This document shows, one piece after another, positions 16,667 to 25,089 of a stretch of DNA of 54,196 nt. Numbering within the stretch: position 1 is the first letter of the stretch; every line of letters begins with the position of its first letter. The position numbers and the translations under genes are program-made. The stretch comes from Bacteroidaceae bacterium. Lineage in GTDB: Bacteria > Bacteroidota > Bacteroidia > Bacteroidales > Bacteroidaceae. The stretch lies in the NCBI GenBank assembly GCA_017526905.1, contig JAFXQT010000080.1, positions 1-54,196 on the forward strand. Direction: 5' to 3'. Below the pieces are notes generated by a model. The model was not told the DNA's origin. It saw only the letters and a list, made by a program, of their open reading frames with translations, and searched no databases.

Positions 16667-17437
16667 ATGAACCGAATCAACACCCTCTTCCAGCAGAAAC
16701 CGTCCGGGCTGCTATCCTTATATTTCTGTGCCGGGCACCCCACGCCCGACAGCACAGCCACCATCGTCCGCACGCTGGCACACCGCGGCATCGACATGAT
16801 CGAGATTGGCATCCCCTTCAGCGACCCGATGGCCGACGGCCCCGTCATCCAGGATGCTGCCACCAAGGCGTTGCGCGGCGGCATGACGCTGCGCAAGCTG
16901 TTCGGCCAGCTGGACGGCATCCGCACGGACGTGTCCATCCCGCTCATCCTCATGGGCTATCTCAACCCCATCATGCAGTTCGGCTTCGAAGCCTTCTGCC
17001 AGCGGTGCGCCGAGGTGGGCATAGACGGATGCATCATCCCCGACCTGCCCTTTGCCGACTATCTGGAGCACTACAAGCCCATAGCCGACCGCTACGACCT
17101 GCGCATCATCATGCTCATCACTCCCGAGACGAGCCCCGAGCGCATCCGCTTCATCGACCACCACACCGACGGCTTCATCTACATGGTGTCGTCGGCAGCC
17201 GTCACCGGTGCCCAGAGCGAGTTCGACCGCCAAAAACAGGCCTACTTCCAGCGTATCGACGACATGCACCTGCGCAACCCGCGCATGATCGGCTTCGGCA
17301 TCTCCAACCGGCAGACGCTCGAGAGCGCACAGCAGAACGCCGCCGGAGCCATCATCGGCTCCAAATTCGTGTCGCTGCTCGACAGCACACAAAATGCCGA
17401 CCTGGCCCTTGACGCGCTGCTAAAGGCCCTAAGTTAG
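16667..17437 (+). CDS. trpA: Tryptophan synthase alpha subunit
   Basis: This 256-residue TIM barrel cleaves indoleglycerol phosphate. IEIGIPFSDPMADGP holds the two catalytic acids (Glu and Asp), and MVSSAAVTGAQ lines the phosphate site. The start at 16667 gives MNRINTLF; an earlier in-frame ATG at 16592 lies inside trpF. It is the last gene of the B-E-G-D-C-F-A order, so its partner trpB is seven genes away. Confidence 0.95.
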   Translation: MNRINTLFQQKPSGLLSLYFCAGHPTPDSTATIVRTLAHRGIDMIEIGIPFSDPMADGPVIQDAATKALRGGMTLRKLFGQLDGIRTDVSIPLILMGYLNPIMQFGFEAFCQRCAEVGIDGCIIPDLPFADYLEHYKPIADRYDLRIIMLITPETSPERIRFIDHHTDGFIYMVSSAAVTGAQSEFDRQKQAYFQRIDDMHLRNPRMIGFGISNRQTLESAQQNAAGAIIGSKFVSLLDSTQNADLALDALLKALS

Positions 17438-17485
17438 GTGCCGATTGGCAGAAATGCGGCCATTCATGCCTCCAATTCAAAAGAA

Positions 17486-17503
17486 AGTGCATATCTTTGC
17501 ACT
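17486..17503 (+). promoter_or_regulatory. -7 box of trpB2 inside a palindrome
   Basis: TATCTTTG (17492-17499) matches TAnnTTTG. It is embedded in a perfect inverted repeat AGTGCA-6 bases-TGCACT (17486-17503). No TTTG -33 element is seen at the proper distance. The palindrome could be an operator covering the promoter, but may be chance. Confidence 0.5.
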
Positions 17504-17536
17504 CAAAATGCAATAAACAACCAAAACACAACAGCC

Positions 17537-18904
17537 ATGAGCAACAGACAAAAGCGATTCTTCCTCCCCGAGAGCGAGATCCCCACACAGTGGTACAACA
17601 TTCAGGCAGACATGGTCAACAAGCCCCTGCCCCCACTCCACCCCGGCACCAAGCAGCCCCTCAAGGCCGAGGACCTCTACCCCATCTTTGCAGAGGAACT
17701 GGCCCGGCAGGAACTGAACCAGACCGATGCGTGGATCGACATACCCGAACCCGTGCGCGAGATGTACAAGTTCTACCGCAGCACACCGCTGGTGCGCGCC
17801 TACGGACTGGAGGAAGCGCTGGGCACGCCCGCACACATCTACTTCAAGAACGAGAGCGTGAGCCCCGTGGGCAGCCACAAACTGAACTCGGCCCTGGCAC
17901 AGGCCTATTATAACAAGGTGCAGGGCGTGACCAACATCACCACCGAGACCGGTGCCGGCCAATGGGGCGCCGCACTCTCTTATGCAGCCAAGGTGTTCGG
18001 TCTGGAATGCGCCGTCTATCAGGTAAAGATCAGCTACAACCAGAAGCCCTACCGCCGCAGCATCATGCAGACCTTCGGCGCCACCGTCGAGGCATCGCCA
18101 TCCATGAGCACCCGTGCCGGCAAGGACATCATCACACGCGACCCGATGAACCAGGGCTCGCTGGGCACCGCCATCTCCGAGGCCATCGAACTGGCCATGA
18201 ACACGCCCAACTGCAAATACACCCTCGGCTCGGTGCTGAACCACGTGGCCCTGCACCAGAGCGTCATCGGTCTGGAGGCCGAGAAGCAGATGCAGCTGGC
18301 CGGCGAGTACCCCGACATGGTCATCGCCTGCTTTGGCGGCGGCAGCAACTTCGGCGGCATAGCCTTCCCATTCATGCGTCACAACATCCTCGAGGGCAAG
18401 CAGACGCAGTTCATCGCTGCCGAACCGGCTTCGTGCCCCAAACTGACCCGCGGCCAGTTCCAGTACGACTTCGGCGACGAGGCCGGCTACACGCCCCTGC
18501 TGCCCATGTTCACGCTGGGCCACAACTTCATGCCCGCCAACATCCACGCCGGCGGCCTGCGCTACCACGGCGCCGGTGTCATCGTGAGCCAGCTGCTCAA
18601 GGACGGTCTGATGAGCGCTGTGGACATCCCGCAGCTGGAGACCTTCGAGGCCGGCACACTCTTTGCCCGCACCGAGGGCATCATTCCCGCCCCGGAGAGC
18701 AGCCACGCCATTGCAGCCACCATCCGCGAGGCACTGAAGTGCAAGGAGACAGGCGAGGAGAAGGTCATCCTCTTCAACCTCAGCGGCCACGGCCTCATCG
18801 ACATGAGCGCCTATGACCAGTACCTCAGCGGCAACCTGCAGAACTACGAGGTGACCGACGAGCAGGTCCAGGCCAACCTGGCCAAGCTGGAAAAGGTAAT
18901 CTAA
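17537..18904 (+). CDS. trpB: TrpB2-type tryptophan synthase beta-like protein
   Basis: This 455-residue PLP enzyme belongs to the longer TrpB2 group. The PLP lysine is K115 in SVSPVGSHKLNSA, followed by TETGAGQWG near 137 and the PLP phosphate loop FGGGSNFGG near 268. It has the N-terminal extension (LPESEIPTQWYNIQADM) typical of TrpB2. Known TrpB2 proteins use indole and serine, but often do not pair tightly with TrpA; its role could be indole salvage. The start at 17537 is preferred over 17438, which immediately follows the trpA stop. It is separated by 99 bases and has its own -7 box. Confidence 0.9.
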   Translation: MSNRQKRFFLPESEIPTQWYNIQADMVNKPLPPLHPGTKQPLKAEDLYPIFAEELARQELNQTDAWIDIPEPVREMYKFYRSTPLVRAYGLEEALGTPAHIYFKNESVSPVGSHKLNSALAQAYYNKVQGVTNITTETGAGQWGAALSYAAKVFGLECAVYQVKISYNQKPYRRSIMQTFGATVEASPSMSTRAGKDIITRDPMNQGSLGTAISEAIELAMNTPNCKYTLGSVLNHVALHQSVIGLEAEKQMQLAGEYPDMVIACFGGGSNFGGIAFPFMRHNILEGKQTQFIAAEPASCPKLTRGQFQYDFGDEAGYTPLLPMFTLGHNFMPANIHAGGLRYHGAGVIVSQLLKDGLMSAVDIPQLETFEAGTLFARTEGIIPAPESSHAIAATIREALKCKETGEEKVILFNLSGHGLIDMSAYDQYLSGNLQNYEVTDEQVQANLAKLEKVI

Positions 18905-18921
18905 CCCGCCCCTGACATACA

Positions 18922-19041
18922 GGGGAGATAGAGGAAGATAAAGGGAGCCGTGCGCTTGCCGGCGGCCGAGACAGCAGGGCGACATGCTGCAAGTTGGCCA
19001 GACAAGCGCCTTCTGCCCTTTCTATCTTCCTCTATCTCCCC
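18922..19041. repeat. Dispersed element with 24-26 bp inverted ends (copy 1)
   Basis: The left arm (18922-18945) and right arm (19016-19041) are near-perfect complements built on GGGGAGATAGAGGAAGATA. Between them lies a core containing GACATGCTGCAAGTTGGC. A second element with the same plan lies at 29326-29449. It starts 18 bases after the trpB2 stop, so it may also end that transcript. Confidence 0.75.
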
Positions 19042-19190
19042 TCTTCTATCCCATCTTCTATCCCCTCCTCTATCTCCCCTCACCATGGTGCAGACAGAGG
19101 AAACCATGCCGCTTGCCGGCAGCACAGACAGCGGGGCGGCTGCTTTGGCGGGTCAGGCCAAAACACGGGGCGGGCGAAGATGGAGGCCGC
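19042..19190. repeat. Pyrimidine-rich track and degenerate core copy
   Basis: Repeated CTATCCC/CTATCTCCCC segments (19042-19082) extend the right arm of the element before. Then 19108-19165 resembles the element core (CCGCTTGCCGGCAGCACAGA and following bases against 18952 onward). There is no credible ORF. It appears to be a decayed second copy. Confidence 0.5.
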
Positions 19191-19194
19191 AAAA

Positions 19195-19226
19195 TTTGGC
19201 GTTCTGACAGAAAAGCACTACTTTTG
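19195..19226 (+). promoter_or_regulatory. Promoter of the 184-residue membrane protein
   Basis: TTTG at 19195-19198 and TACTTTTG at 19219-19226 with a 20-base spacer match the Bacteroidetes consensus fully. The predicted start of transcription is near 19231, 18 bases before the ATG at 19249. Confidence 0.82.
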
Positions 19227-19248
19227 CGCCGCAAAAGAATGGAAGCCA

Positions 19249-19803
19249 ATGCCCCTGCATCGATTCATAGCCACACCCACTCCCGGAACACCCGCCACCG
19301 AAGCCCTGCTGAAACACATCGGCCAGGGCGCTGATTGTGCCGATGGCAACACCGATCGGGAGCCTGCAGTGCAACTGTCGTTTGAGCGCTACTATGGTAT
19401 TGGCACCTTTCCCGTTGAAACATCCGATGAGCTGTACCGCGACGACATCATAGGCAGTTGCCGGCAAAAGTACGGCTTCGACCTGACACCCTACTACTAC
19501 CCCCACCCTGCCGGCGCGAATGCCGAGGGCGAGAGCAACCTGTTTCGCGTGACCGACCTCACTGCCCGCCAACAGCACCAGCGCCGCCTGCGTTTCAAGC
19601 AGGACATGAACCAGCTGCACTATAACCGTCGGCATTCCCATTCGTCCTATTTCTACATCTTCATCCGCCCCATTCAGATCATGCTCATTGCCGGGCTGGT
19701 GGGCTATGCCCTCTACCTCTCCTACAAGAACGAGGCCCGAATGCTCGATGCCCAGGACGAGCCGATCGAGCAGCGCGACGAGAGGTACGACGAGCAGTAT
19801 TAG
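19249..19803 (+). CDS. Hypothetical single-span membrane protein
   Basis: This 184-residue protein has a polar N-terminal two-thirds rich in Tyr, His and Arg (PYYYPHP, RQQHQRRLRFKQDMNQL) and one transmembrane helix near residues 142-160 (IMLIAGLVGYALYLSY), then a short acidic and charged tail. There is no signal peptide, so the tail would be outside the cytosol if the N-terminus is inside. I do not recognise the family. The start is set by the promoter at 19195-19226, which rules out longer in-frame extensions to 18994. Confidence 0.65.
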   Translation: MPLHRFIATPTPGTPATEALLKHIGQGADCADGNTDREPAVQLSFERYYGIGTFPVETSDELYRDDIIGSCRQKYGFDLTPYYYPHPAGANAEGESNLFRVTDLTARQQHQRRLRFKQDMNQLHYNRRHSHSSYFYIFIRPIQIMLIAGLVGYALYLSYKNEARMLDAQDEPIEQRDERYDEQY

Positions 19804-20037
19804 CCGCGGCAGGCTGTACCCGTAACAGTCATCCGTGCCCTCATGCGCGCGCCACATTCTGTGGTCCACGCTGCCACGGCCAAGCGCGCGCCTCACTATG
19901 TGGGACACGTTGAGACTGTGGTGCTGACACTGTTTTGCGCCCACGTCGGGAGTTGGGTGCACAGGCCGCCAGCAACAGCGCCCTACCCGCGCGTAAAGAT
20001 TTCATAATCGGTTTCATCATAGTTGTAGAATTCTTAA
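19804..20037. other. Gene-free stretch
   Basis: I see no gene. Two loosely similar segments near 19840 and 19885 (GCGCGCGCC followed by a CAC and GTGG pattern) suggest a degenerate duplication. The stretch lies between the 3' ends of two convergent genes. Confidence 0.45.
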
Positions 20038-20065
20038 TTGAGTCCGGACTCGAGTCCGGACTCAA
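20038..20065. repeat. Perfect 28-bp palindrome
   Basis: The sequence reads TTGAGTCCGGACTC followed by its exact reverse complement. Each half contains the 12-bp palindrome GAGTCCGGACTC. It lies 35 bases beyond the stop of the minus-strand repeat-protein gene. It may be a terminator for that gene (A/T-rich sequence follows on the minus strand) or a protein-binding site. Confidence 0.8.
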
Positions 20066-20099
20066 GATTGAACATTGGTGAATGAACGATGAAGATTGG

Positions 20100-23000
20100 T
20101 TACTTGACAATGAGTTTGCGGCCGCCCACGACATAGACGCCCTTGTGCTGACGGCTAAGCGTACGACCAGCGTAGCGTCCGTCGAGCGTGTAGATATCGG
20201 CGTCGGCACCTGTGGCTGCGGTCTGGGTGGCCTTGATGCCGGTGAGGGTGATGGTGGAGGTCTGCGGCACGATGCGCTCGGTATTGCCCACGGCATCCAC
20301 GGCCAGCACGTAGGCGCTGTAGTTGCCGTCGGTGCCCACTGGATAGCTGATCTGACCGCTATTGAACTGACCCTCATAGGTGTATTCGCCGCCGTCCTTA
20401 GAGACGAACAGCAGGTAACCGTTGACGCCCGATGCCGCATCCGTACTCTCGCAGTTGAGCTGGAGGGCGCTGGCCTGATTGTCGAACTGGATGGAGCCGA
20501 CGAGCGTGGTGGGAGGAGTGAGGTCGAGCGTGTTGACGTACTCGTTGGTCTCAATGGGGAAGTTCTTGTCGAAGATGATGGTGGCTTTGTTCTTGATCTG
20601 CGCGCCGTCGGGCAGGCCGGGCTTCAGATCGACCGAGAATGTGACGTAGCCCTCGCCCTCGGGTGCATTCACGTTAGGTGGCAGTTCGATACCCTTGATG
20701 TCCCATGACAGGGTGTTGCCATCGCGCTTCATCTCCCAGTTGTAGCCCAGGCCGTCGTGGCTGGTCTCGCCGAAGCGGACGGTGGATACATCGAACACGT
20801 CGGGGTCGAGCGCGTCGCTGATACGCACGCGGTAGGCGGCATCGCCGGCCTCAGCCTTGTTCTCGAAGAGGATGCGGTAGTTCATGGTCTGTGTCTGACC
20901 GATATAGTGCGCATCGCCCACGCCCTGCGGGCCAACCATTTCGTTGGGATCCCATGAGGCCACCACGTCGGTGATGGCGGCCTTTCCGTCGATGATGTCC
21001 ATCTCGTCGCCATCGGGGAAGTCCTCCTCGCCAATCCAGTAGAGCACGTACCGACGGATATAGCTGTAGATGGGGCAGGTGGCATCGAGCAGGTTGATGC
21101 CGCACTCGCCGGAGGCACGCTTCAGCAGAGAGTACACGCTGTAGGCGGCCACACCCGACTCCTGCTTTTCGGCACCGAGACCCTGGATGATGTGTGTCAG
21201 TTTCAGCCGTTGTTCGCCAGTGAGGTCGTACACGTCGCCGATGCGGTGCACGATGAAGTCGTCCACGTTGATGTGCTTGCTGGCGCCCGTCACGTTGCCT
21301 AAGATGTTGACCAGGGCGTAGGTGCCGCTGTTCACGGAGATCTTGTCCTTGCGGTCGGTCAGGGTGCGCTGTGCAGGCACGTAGGCGATGTCGCCCTTGC
21401 CCTCGGAGATCATGGTGAAGGTGTAGCTCTCCCACGGGTCGAGGCTGGGCACGAGAAAGAGTACGGTGTGCTGGCAGTTGCCACCGTCGAGCACCGTGAC
21501 GCTGTCCACCGGTACGTACTGCGTGCCATGGCGGCCGGGCATGCGGAATCCGATGATGTCGATGTTGTCCGTGGCGGTGACGCTGACGAGGAATTTGCTG
21601 CTCTTGCGGTCGGAGGTGTTGGTCACAGTGATGGGGTTCTCGCAGGGCACGCCCTTGCGCACGGTGTTACGGCCCCCGGTCATCACGCTGACGTTGGTGT
21701 TGGCCAGTTCGATGGTGCCTTCTTCCGTCTGCTCCTTGCCGAAGATGATGGTGTAGCCGCCGTAGCTGCTGCCGCTGTAGTTAGGCACACGGAACACGTA
21801 GTGCTGGTCCTCCGTGTTCTTATCGATATAGCTGATGGTGCCCTGGCTGCGTTCGATGCGAGCCTGTGCCACTTCCTGCAAGATGGGCGAGCCGTTTGCG
21901 TTGTCACCTTTATATATATACAGGGCGGGCACGCCGATGACGAGCGTATGTGTGGTGTCCGGAGCGATGGTCACGTCGATCTGACGGCCGTGCATCAGCC
22001 CCAGGTCGTACCAGTCCTCGTTGTTCTGCTTGCGGTAGGCATAGCCCATCGTGGTGGAAACCAGCTGTCCCTCCGTGAGCGTGTATCGGTTGGCAAAGTC
22101 GTAGTTCTGCAGGTTGTCGCGGTCGTAAGGGTTGCGCTCATACTCGTACTTCAGTGCGTAGCCGCCGTAGCCGCTGTTGCGCCGTAGGCGTACATAGTAC
22201 TTGCCTGCACCGAGCCCGTTGATGGCGTAAATGATGGTGGTGTCCTTGCCCTCGCCGCTCACCCACTTGTCGGAGCGGAAGTCCACGCCCGTGCCGTTTT
22301 CCTTCGGCAGGTACAGGCCCAGATAGCTGAGACCGAGTGTGGTTTCGCTTTTCACGGAGAACGTTACGTTACCTACGTAAGGCACATCGATTACGTACCA
22401 GTCCTCGTTGTCGGCGTTGCCGTTGAAGTTATAGCCCAAGCGGCCCTGCTGCGTGACGCCTGTCTCGATGGTGGTTGCCCCTTGGATGGAGTCGTTGGCA
22501 GCCACGTCGGCACCATAGACATTGGGCGTGAAGGTGTAGTCGAGGTTGTAGCCGCCATAGCCGGTGTTGCGGCGCACACGTACGTAGTAGGTGCCGGGCT
22601 TGCAGTCGGGCACTTCATAGACCACGGTGGTGTCCTTGCCGTCGCCGCTCATCCACTTGTCGTTACGGAAATCCACGTTAGTGCCGTCGGCCTTCGGAGT
22701 GTACAAGCCCACATAGCTCAGCCGCAGGGTGGTCTCCGTCGTGGTGGCCAAGGTTACCTTGCCCTCGTCGGGCAGTTCAATCTTGAACCAGTCCTCGTTG
22801 TCGTAGTCGCCGTGGAAATGGTAGCCGAGTCGGCCCTGCTGGGCACTGTTGGTTTCAATCAGGGTGGCCTTGTCCCAGGTGTCGTTGTCCAGATTGTCCT
22901 GACCGAGCGAGTTGGGCGTGAAGGTGTAGTCAAGCTTGTAGCCGCCATAGCCGCTGTTGCGGCGCACACGGACGTAGTAGGTGCCGGGCTTGCAGTCGGG

Positions 23001-24869
23001 CACTTCATAGACCATGGTGGTGTCCTTGCCGTCGCCGCTCATCCACTTGTCGTTGCGGAATTCCACGTTAGTGCCGTCAGCCTTCGGAGTGTACAAGCCC
23101 ACATAGCTCAGCTGCAGGGTGGTCTCCGTCGTGGTGGCCAATGTTACCTTGCCCTCGTCGGGCAGTTCAATCTTGAACCAGTCCTCGTTGTCGTAGTCGC
23201 CGTGGAAATGGTAGCCCAGACAGCCTTGCTGCGTGGCCCCGCTTTCGATGAGGGTGGCCTGTGTCCATTCATTGTTCACCTCGGGGTCGTTCTTATGGAC
23301 GTTGGGATTGTGGATATATTGCAGGGTATAAGTGCCGTAGCCGCTGTTGCGACGCACCCAGACGTAATAGGTGCCTGGGGCTACATCGGGCACGGTATAG
23401 ACGATGGTAGTGTCCTTGCCATCGCCGCTCATCCACTTGTCGTTGCGGAAGTCCACGCCCGTGCCGTCGGCCTTTACGGTGTACATGCCCACGTAGCTCA
23501 GCCGTAGCGTGGTTTCTGTCCTGGTGCTGAATACCACAGAACCCTCTTTCGGCACCTCAATCTTGTACCAGTCGGCATTGTCGGTATCGCCATTGAAGGT
23601 ATAGCCTAACTGTCCAGTAACGGCGGGGCCGCTCTTCAGCGGCATGGCCTCTTGCCAAGTGTCGTTGGGCTCGGGATCGGCTTCGGCTGCATGGCTGGTG
23701 AAGTAGCAGGTGAGACGGTAGCCGCCGTAGCCGCTGTTGCGGCGCACACGTACATAATAGGTACCGATGGACACGTCCGGCACCTCATAGACCACGGTTG
23801 AGTCCTTGCCGTCGCCGTTCATCCACCGGTCATTGCGGAAGTCCACACCGGTGCCGTCAGCCTTCTTGGTGTACATGCCCACATAGCTCAGTCCCAGTGT
23901 GGGGTCGGTCTTGGTGGTGAAGGTCAGCTTGCCCTCTTCTGGCACCACGATCTTGTACCAGTCCTCGTTGTCGTAGTCGCCATTGAAGTGGTAGCCCAGA
24001 CGGCCGTCGTTGGGCGTGTCCAGGGCCAAGTCCTTGCCCTTGTCCCAGGTGTCGTTATCCCTGTCGTCAGCGCCATAGCCGTTGGCCACAAAGGTATATT
24101 TCATCTTGTAGCTGCCATAGCCGCTGTTACGGCGCAGACGCACGTAGTAGGTGCCGGGAGCCACGTTGGGCACGCTATATACGATGGTGGTATCCTTGCC
24201 ATCGCCGCTCATCCACTTGTCATTGCGGAAATCCACGCCCGAGCCGTCGTCCTTCTTGGTGTACATGCCTAAATAGCTTAATTCCAGCTTGGTGCTGGAG
24301 TGGGTGGTGAAGGTGACTGTCCCCTCGTCAGGCACCACAATCTGGAACCAGTCCTCATCGTCGGCTTTTCCCAAACGCTTATATCCTAAGTGTCCGTGCT
24401 GAAGGTTGCCGCTCTCAATCTGGTAGGCGCGTTCCCAGGTGTTGTTAGGTTCGGGGTCGTTGACGTAGTCTGCGGGGGTAAGCACGTAGCCCACCTGAAA
24501 GGTGCCGCCCTGTCCGGCCTTGTCGGTGGGCTGTCCGCTGACCCTCACCTCATAGAGCCCTGCGGCCACGTCCTCCACGCTGAGTGTCTGGAACCCGTTG
24601 GCCACATAGAGCCGGTCTTCGCCGTCCACGGCATAGAGGGCCACACCAGTGATGCGCACGTTGCCGAGGGACTGCGTGTAGAATTCCATCTTGCCATCCT
24701 GTTCGGAGTTGATGAGATAGGCCACCTCAGTCCTGGCGTAGGTATTGTCGCCCGATTTGTAATTGTAGAACGAATGGGTCTTGACCGTTCCACTCTCGAA
24801 GTGCTGCGCCACTGCCCACAGCGACGTGAGCAGCATCAGTAATGTTGTAAGTAAAGGTTTCATACTCAT
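20100..24869 (-). CDS. Large secreted protein with PPC-like tandem repeats
   Basis: This 1589-residue protein has a signal peptide (MSMKPLLTTLLMLLTSLWAVAQ), an N-terminal domain to about residue 136, then six repeats of about 130 residues (about 137-915) and one degenerate repeat (to about 1050). Repeats contain D-NEDWYKI, GVDFRNDKWMSGDGKDTT, PGTYYVRVRRNSGYGGY and resemble bacterial pre-peptidase C-terminal (PPC) domains. Repeats 4 and 5 are almost identical. A further domain (about 1330-1450, ATIIFDKNFPIETNEY) resembles one found in secreted Bacteroidetes proteins. The end GVYVVGGRKLIVK looks like a Prevotella C-terminal sorting tail, suggesting type IX secretion. No protease domain is seen. 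It is divergent from a sensor kinase. Confidence 0.8.
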   Translation of the reverse strand: MSMKPLLTTLLMLLTSLWAVAQHFESGTVKTHSFYNYKSGDNTYARTEVAYLINSEQDGKMEFYTQSLGNVRITGVALYAVDGEDRLYVANGFQTLSVEDVAAGLYEVRVSGQPTDKAGQGGTFQVGYVLTPADYVNDPEPNNTWERAYQIESGNLQHGHLGYKRLGKADDEDWFQIVVPDEGTVTFTTHSSTKLELSYLGMYTKKDDGSGVDFRNDKWMSGDGKDTTIVYSVPNVAPGTYYVRLRRNSGYGSYKMKYTFVANGYGADDRDNDTWDKGKDLALDTPNDGRLGYHFNGDYDNEDWYKIVVPEEGKLTFTTKTDPTLGLSYVGMYTKKADGTGVDFRNDRWMNGDGKDSTVVYEVPDVSIGTYYVRVRRNSGYGGYRLTCYFTSHAAEADPEPNDTWQEAMPLKSGPAVTGQLGYTFNGDTDNADWYKIEVPKEGSVVFSTRTETTLRLSYVGMYTVKADGTGVDFRNDKWMSGDGKDTTIVYTVPDVAPGTYYVWVRRNSGYGTYTLQYIHNPNVHKNDPEVNNEWTQATLIESGATQQGCLGYHFHGDYDNEDWFKIELPDEGKVTLATTTETTLQLSYVGLYTPKADGTNVEFRNDKWMSGDGKDTTMVYEVPDCKPGTYYVRVRRNSGYGGYKLDYTFTPNSLGQDNLDNDTWDKATLIETNSAQQGRLGYHFHGDYDNEDWFKIELPDEGKVTLATTTETTLRLSYVGLYTPKADGTNVDFRNDKWMSGDGKDTTVVYEVPDCKPGTYYVRVRRNTGYGGYNLDYTFTPNVYGADVAANDSIQGATTIETGVTQQGRLGYNFNGNADNEDWYVIDVPYVGNVTFSVKSETTLGLSYLGLYLPKENGTGVDFRSDKWVSGEGKDTTIIYAINGLGAGKYYVRLRRNSGYGGYALKYEYERNPYDRDNLQNYDFANRYTLTEGQLVSTTMGYAYRKQNNEDWYDLGLMHGRQIDVTIAPDTTHTLVIGVPALYIYKGDNANGSPILQEVAQARIERSQGTISYIDKNTEDQHYVFRVPNYSGSSYGGYTIIFGKEQTEEGTIELANTNVSVMTGGRNTVRKGVPCENPITVTNTSDRKSSKFLVSVTATDNIDIIGFRMPGRHGTQYVPVDSVTVLDGGNCQHTVLFLVPSLDPWESYTFTMISEGKGDIAYVPAQRTLTDRKDKISVNSGTYALVNILGNVTGASKHINVDDFIVHRIGDVYDLTGEQRLKLTHIIQGLGAEKQESGVAAYSVYSLLKRASGECGINLLDATCPIYSYIRRYVLYWIGEEDFPDGDEMDIIDGKAAITDVVASWDPNEMVGPQGVGDAHYIGQTQTMNYRILFENKAEAGDAAYRVRISDALDPDVFDVSTVRFGETSHDGLGYNWEMKRDGNTLSWDIKGIELPPNVNAPEGEGYVTFSVDLKPGLPDGAQIKNKATIIFDKNFPIETNEYVNTLDLTPPTTLVGSIQFDNQASALQLNCESTDAASGVNGYLLFVSKDGGEYTYEGQFNSGQISYPVGTDGNYSAYVLAVDAVGNTERIVPQTSTITLTGIKATQTAATGADADIYTLDGRYAGRTLSRQHKGVYVVGGRKLIVK

Positions 24870-24922
24870 TTGTGTAGTTTGCTAAGTTTATGATTGTCTT
24901 GTCTCACACTTATCTTCAGCCT

Positions 24923-24930
24923 CAAAATTA
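24923..24930 (-). promoter_or_regulatory. -7 box TAATTTTG (minus strand)
   Basis: Read on the minus strand this is TAATTTTG, about 54 bases upstream of the large repeat protein start. No convincing -33 TTTG is found. Confidence 0.5.
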
Positions 24931-25076
24931 GTACTTATCTATAAAGTGCCCGACATAGTGAGTTTGTTTTTTGACGAAACCAGGGCTGGGAGTGACGAAA
25001 GGGGCACGTGGCTGGACGAAGGAAAAAAAGTAAAAAGGAAAAGACGGAATGTGGTGGTTGTATGGAGGATAATGTG

Positions 25077-25084
25077 TACATTTG
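25077..25084 (+). promoter_or_regulatory. -7 box TACATTTG touching the kinase start
   Basis: TACATTTG ends 5 bases before the kinase ATG at 25090, so transcription would start at or within a few bases of the start codon. A TTG lies at 25058-25060, a short 16-base spacing. Either the mRNA is leaderless or the box is fortuitous. Confidence 0.45.
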
Positions 25085-25089
25085 CGGCG

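Noticed and set aside
17477-18985. 502-codon open frame antisense to trpB2
   Set aside because: Shadow of a well-identified gene.
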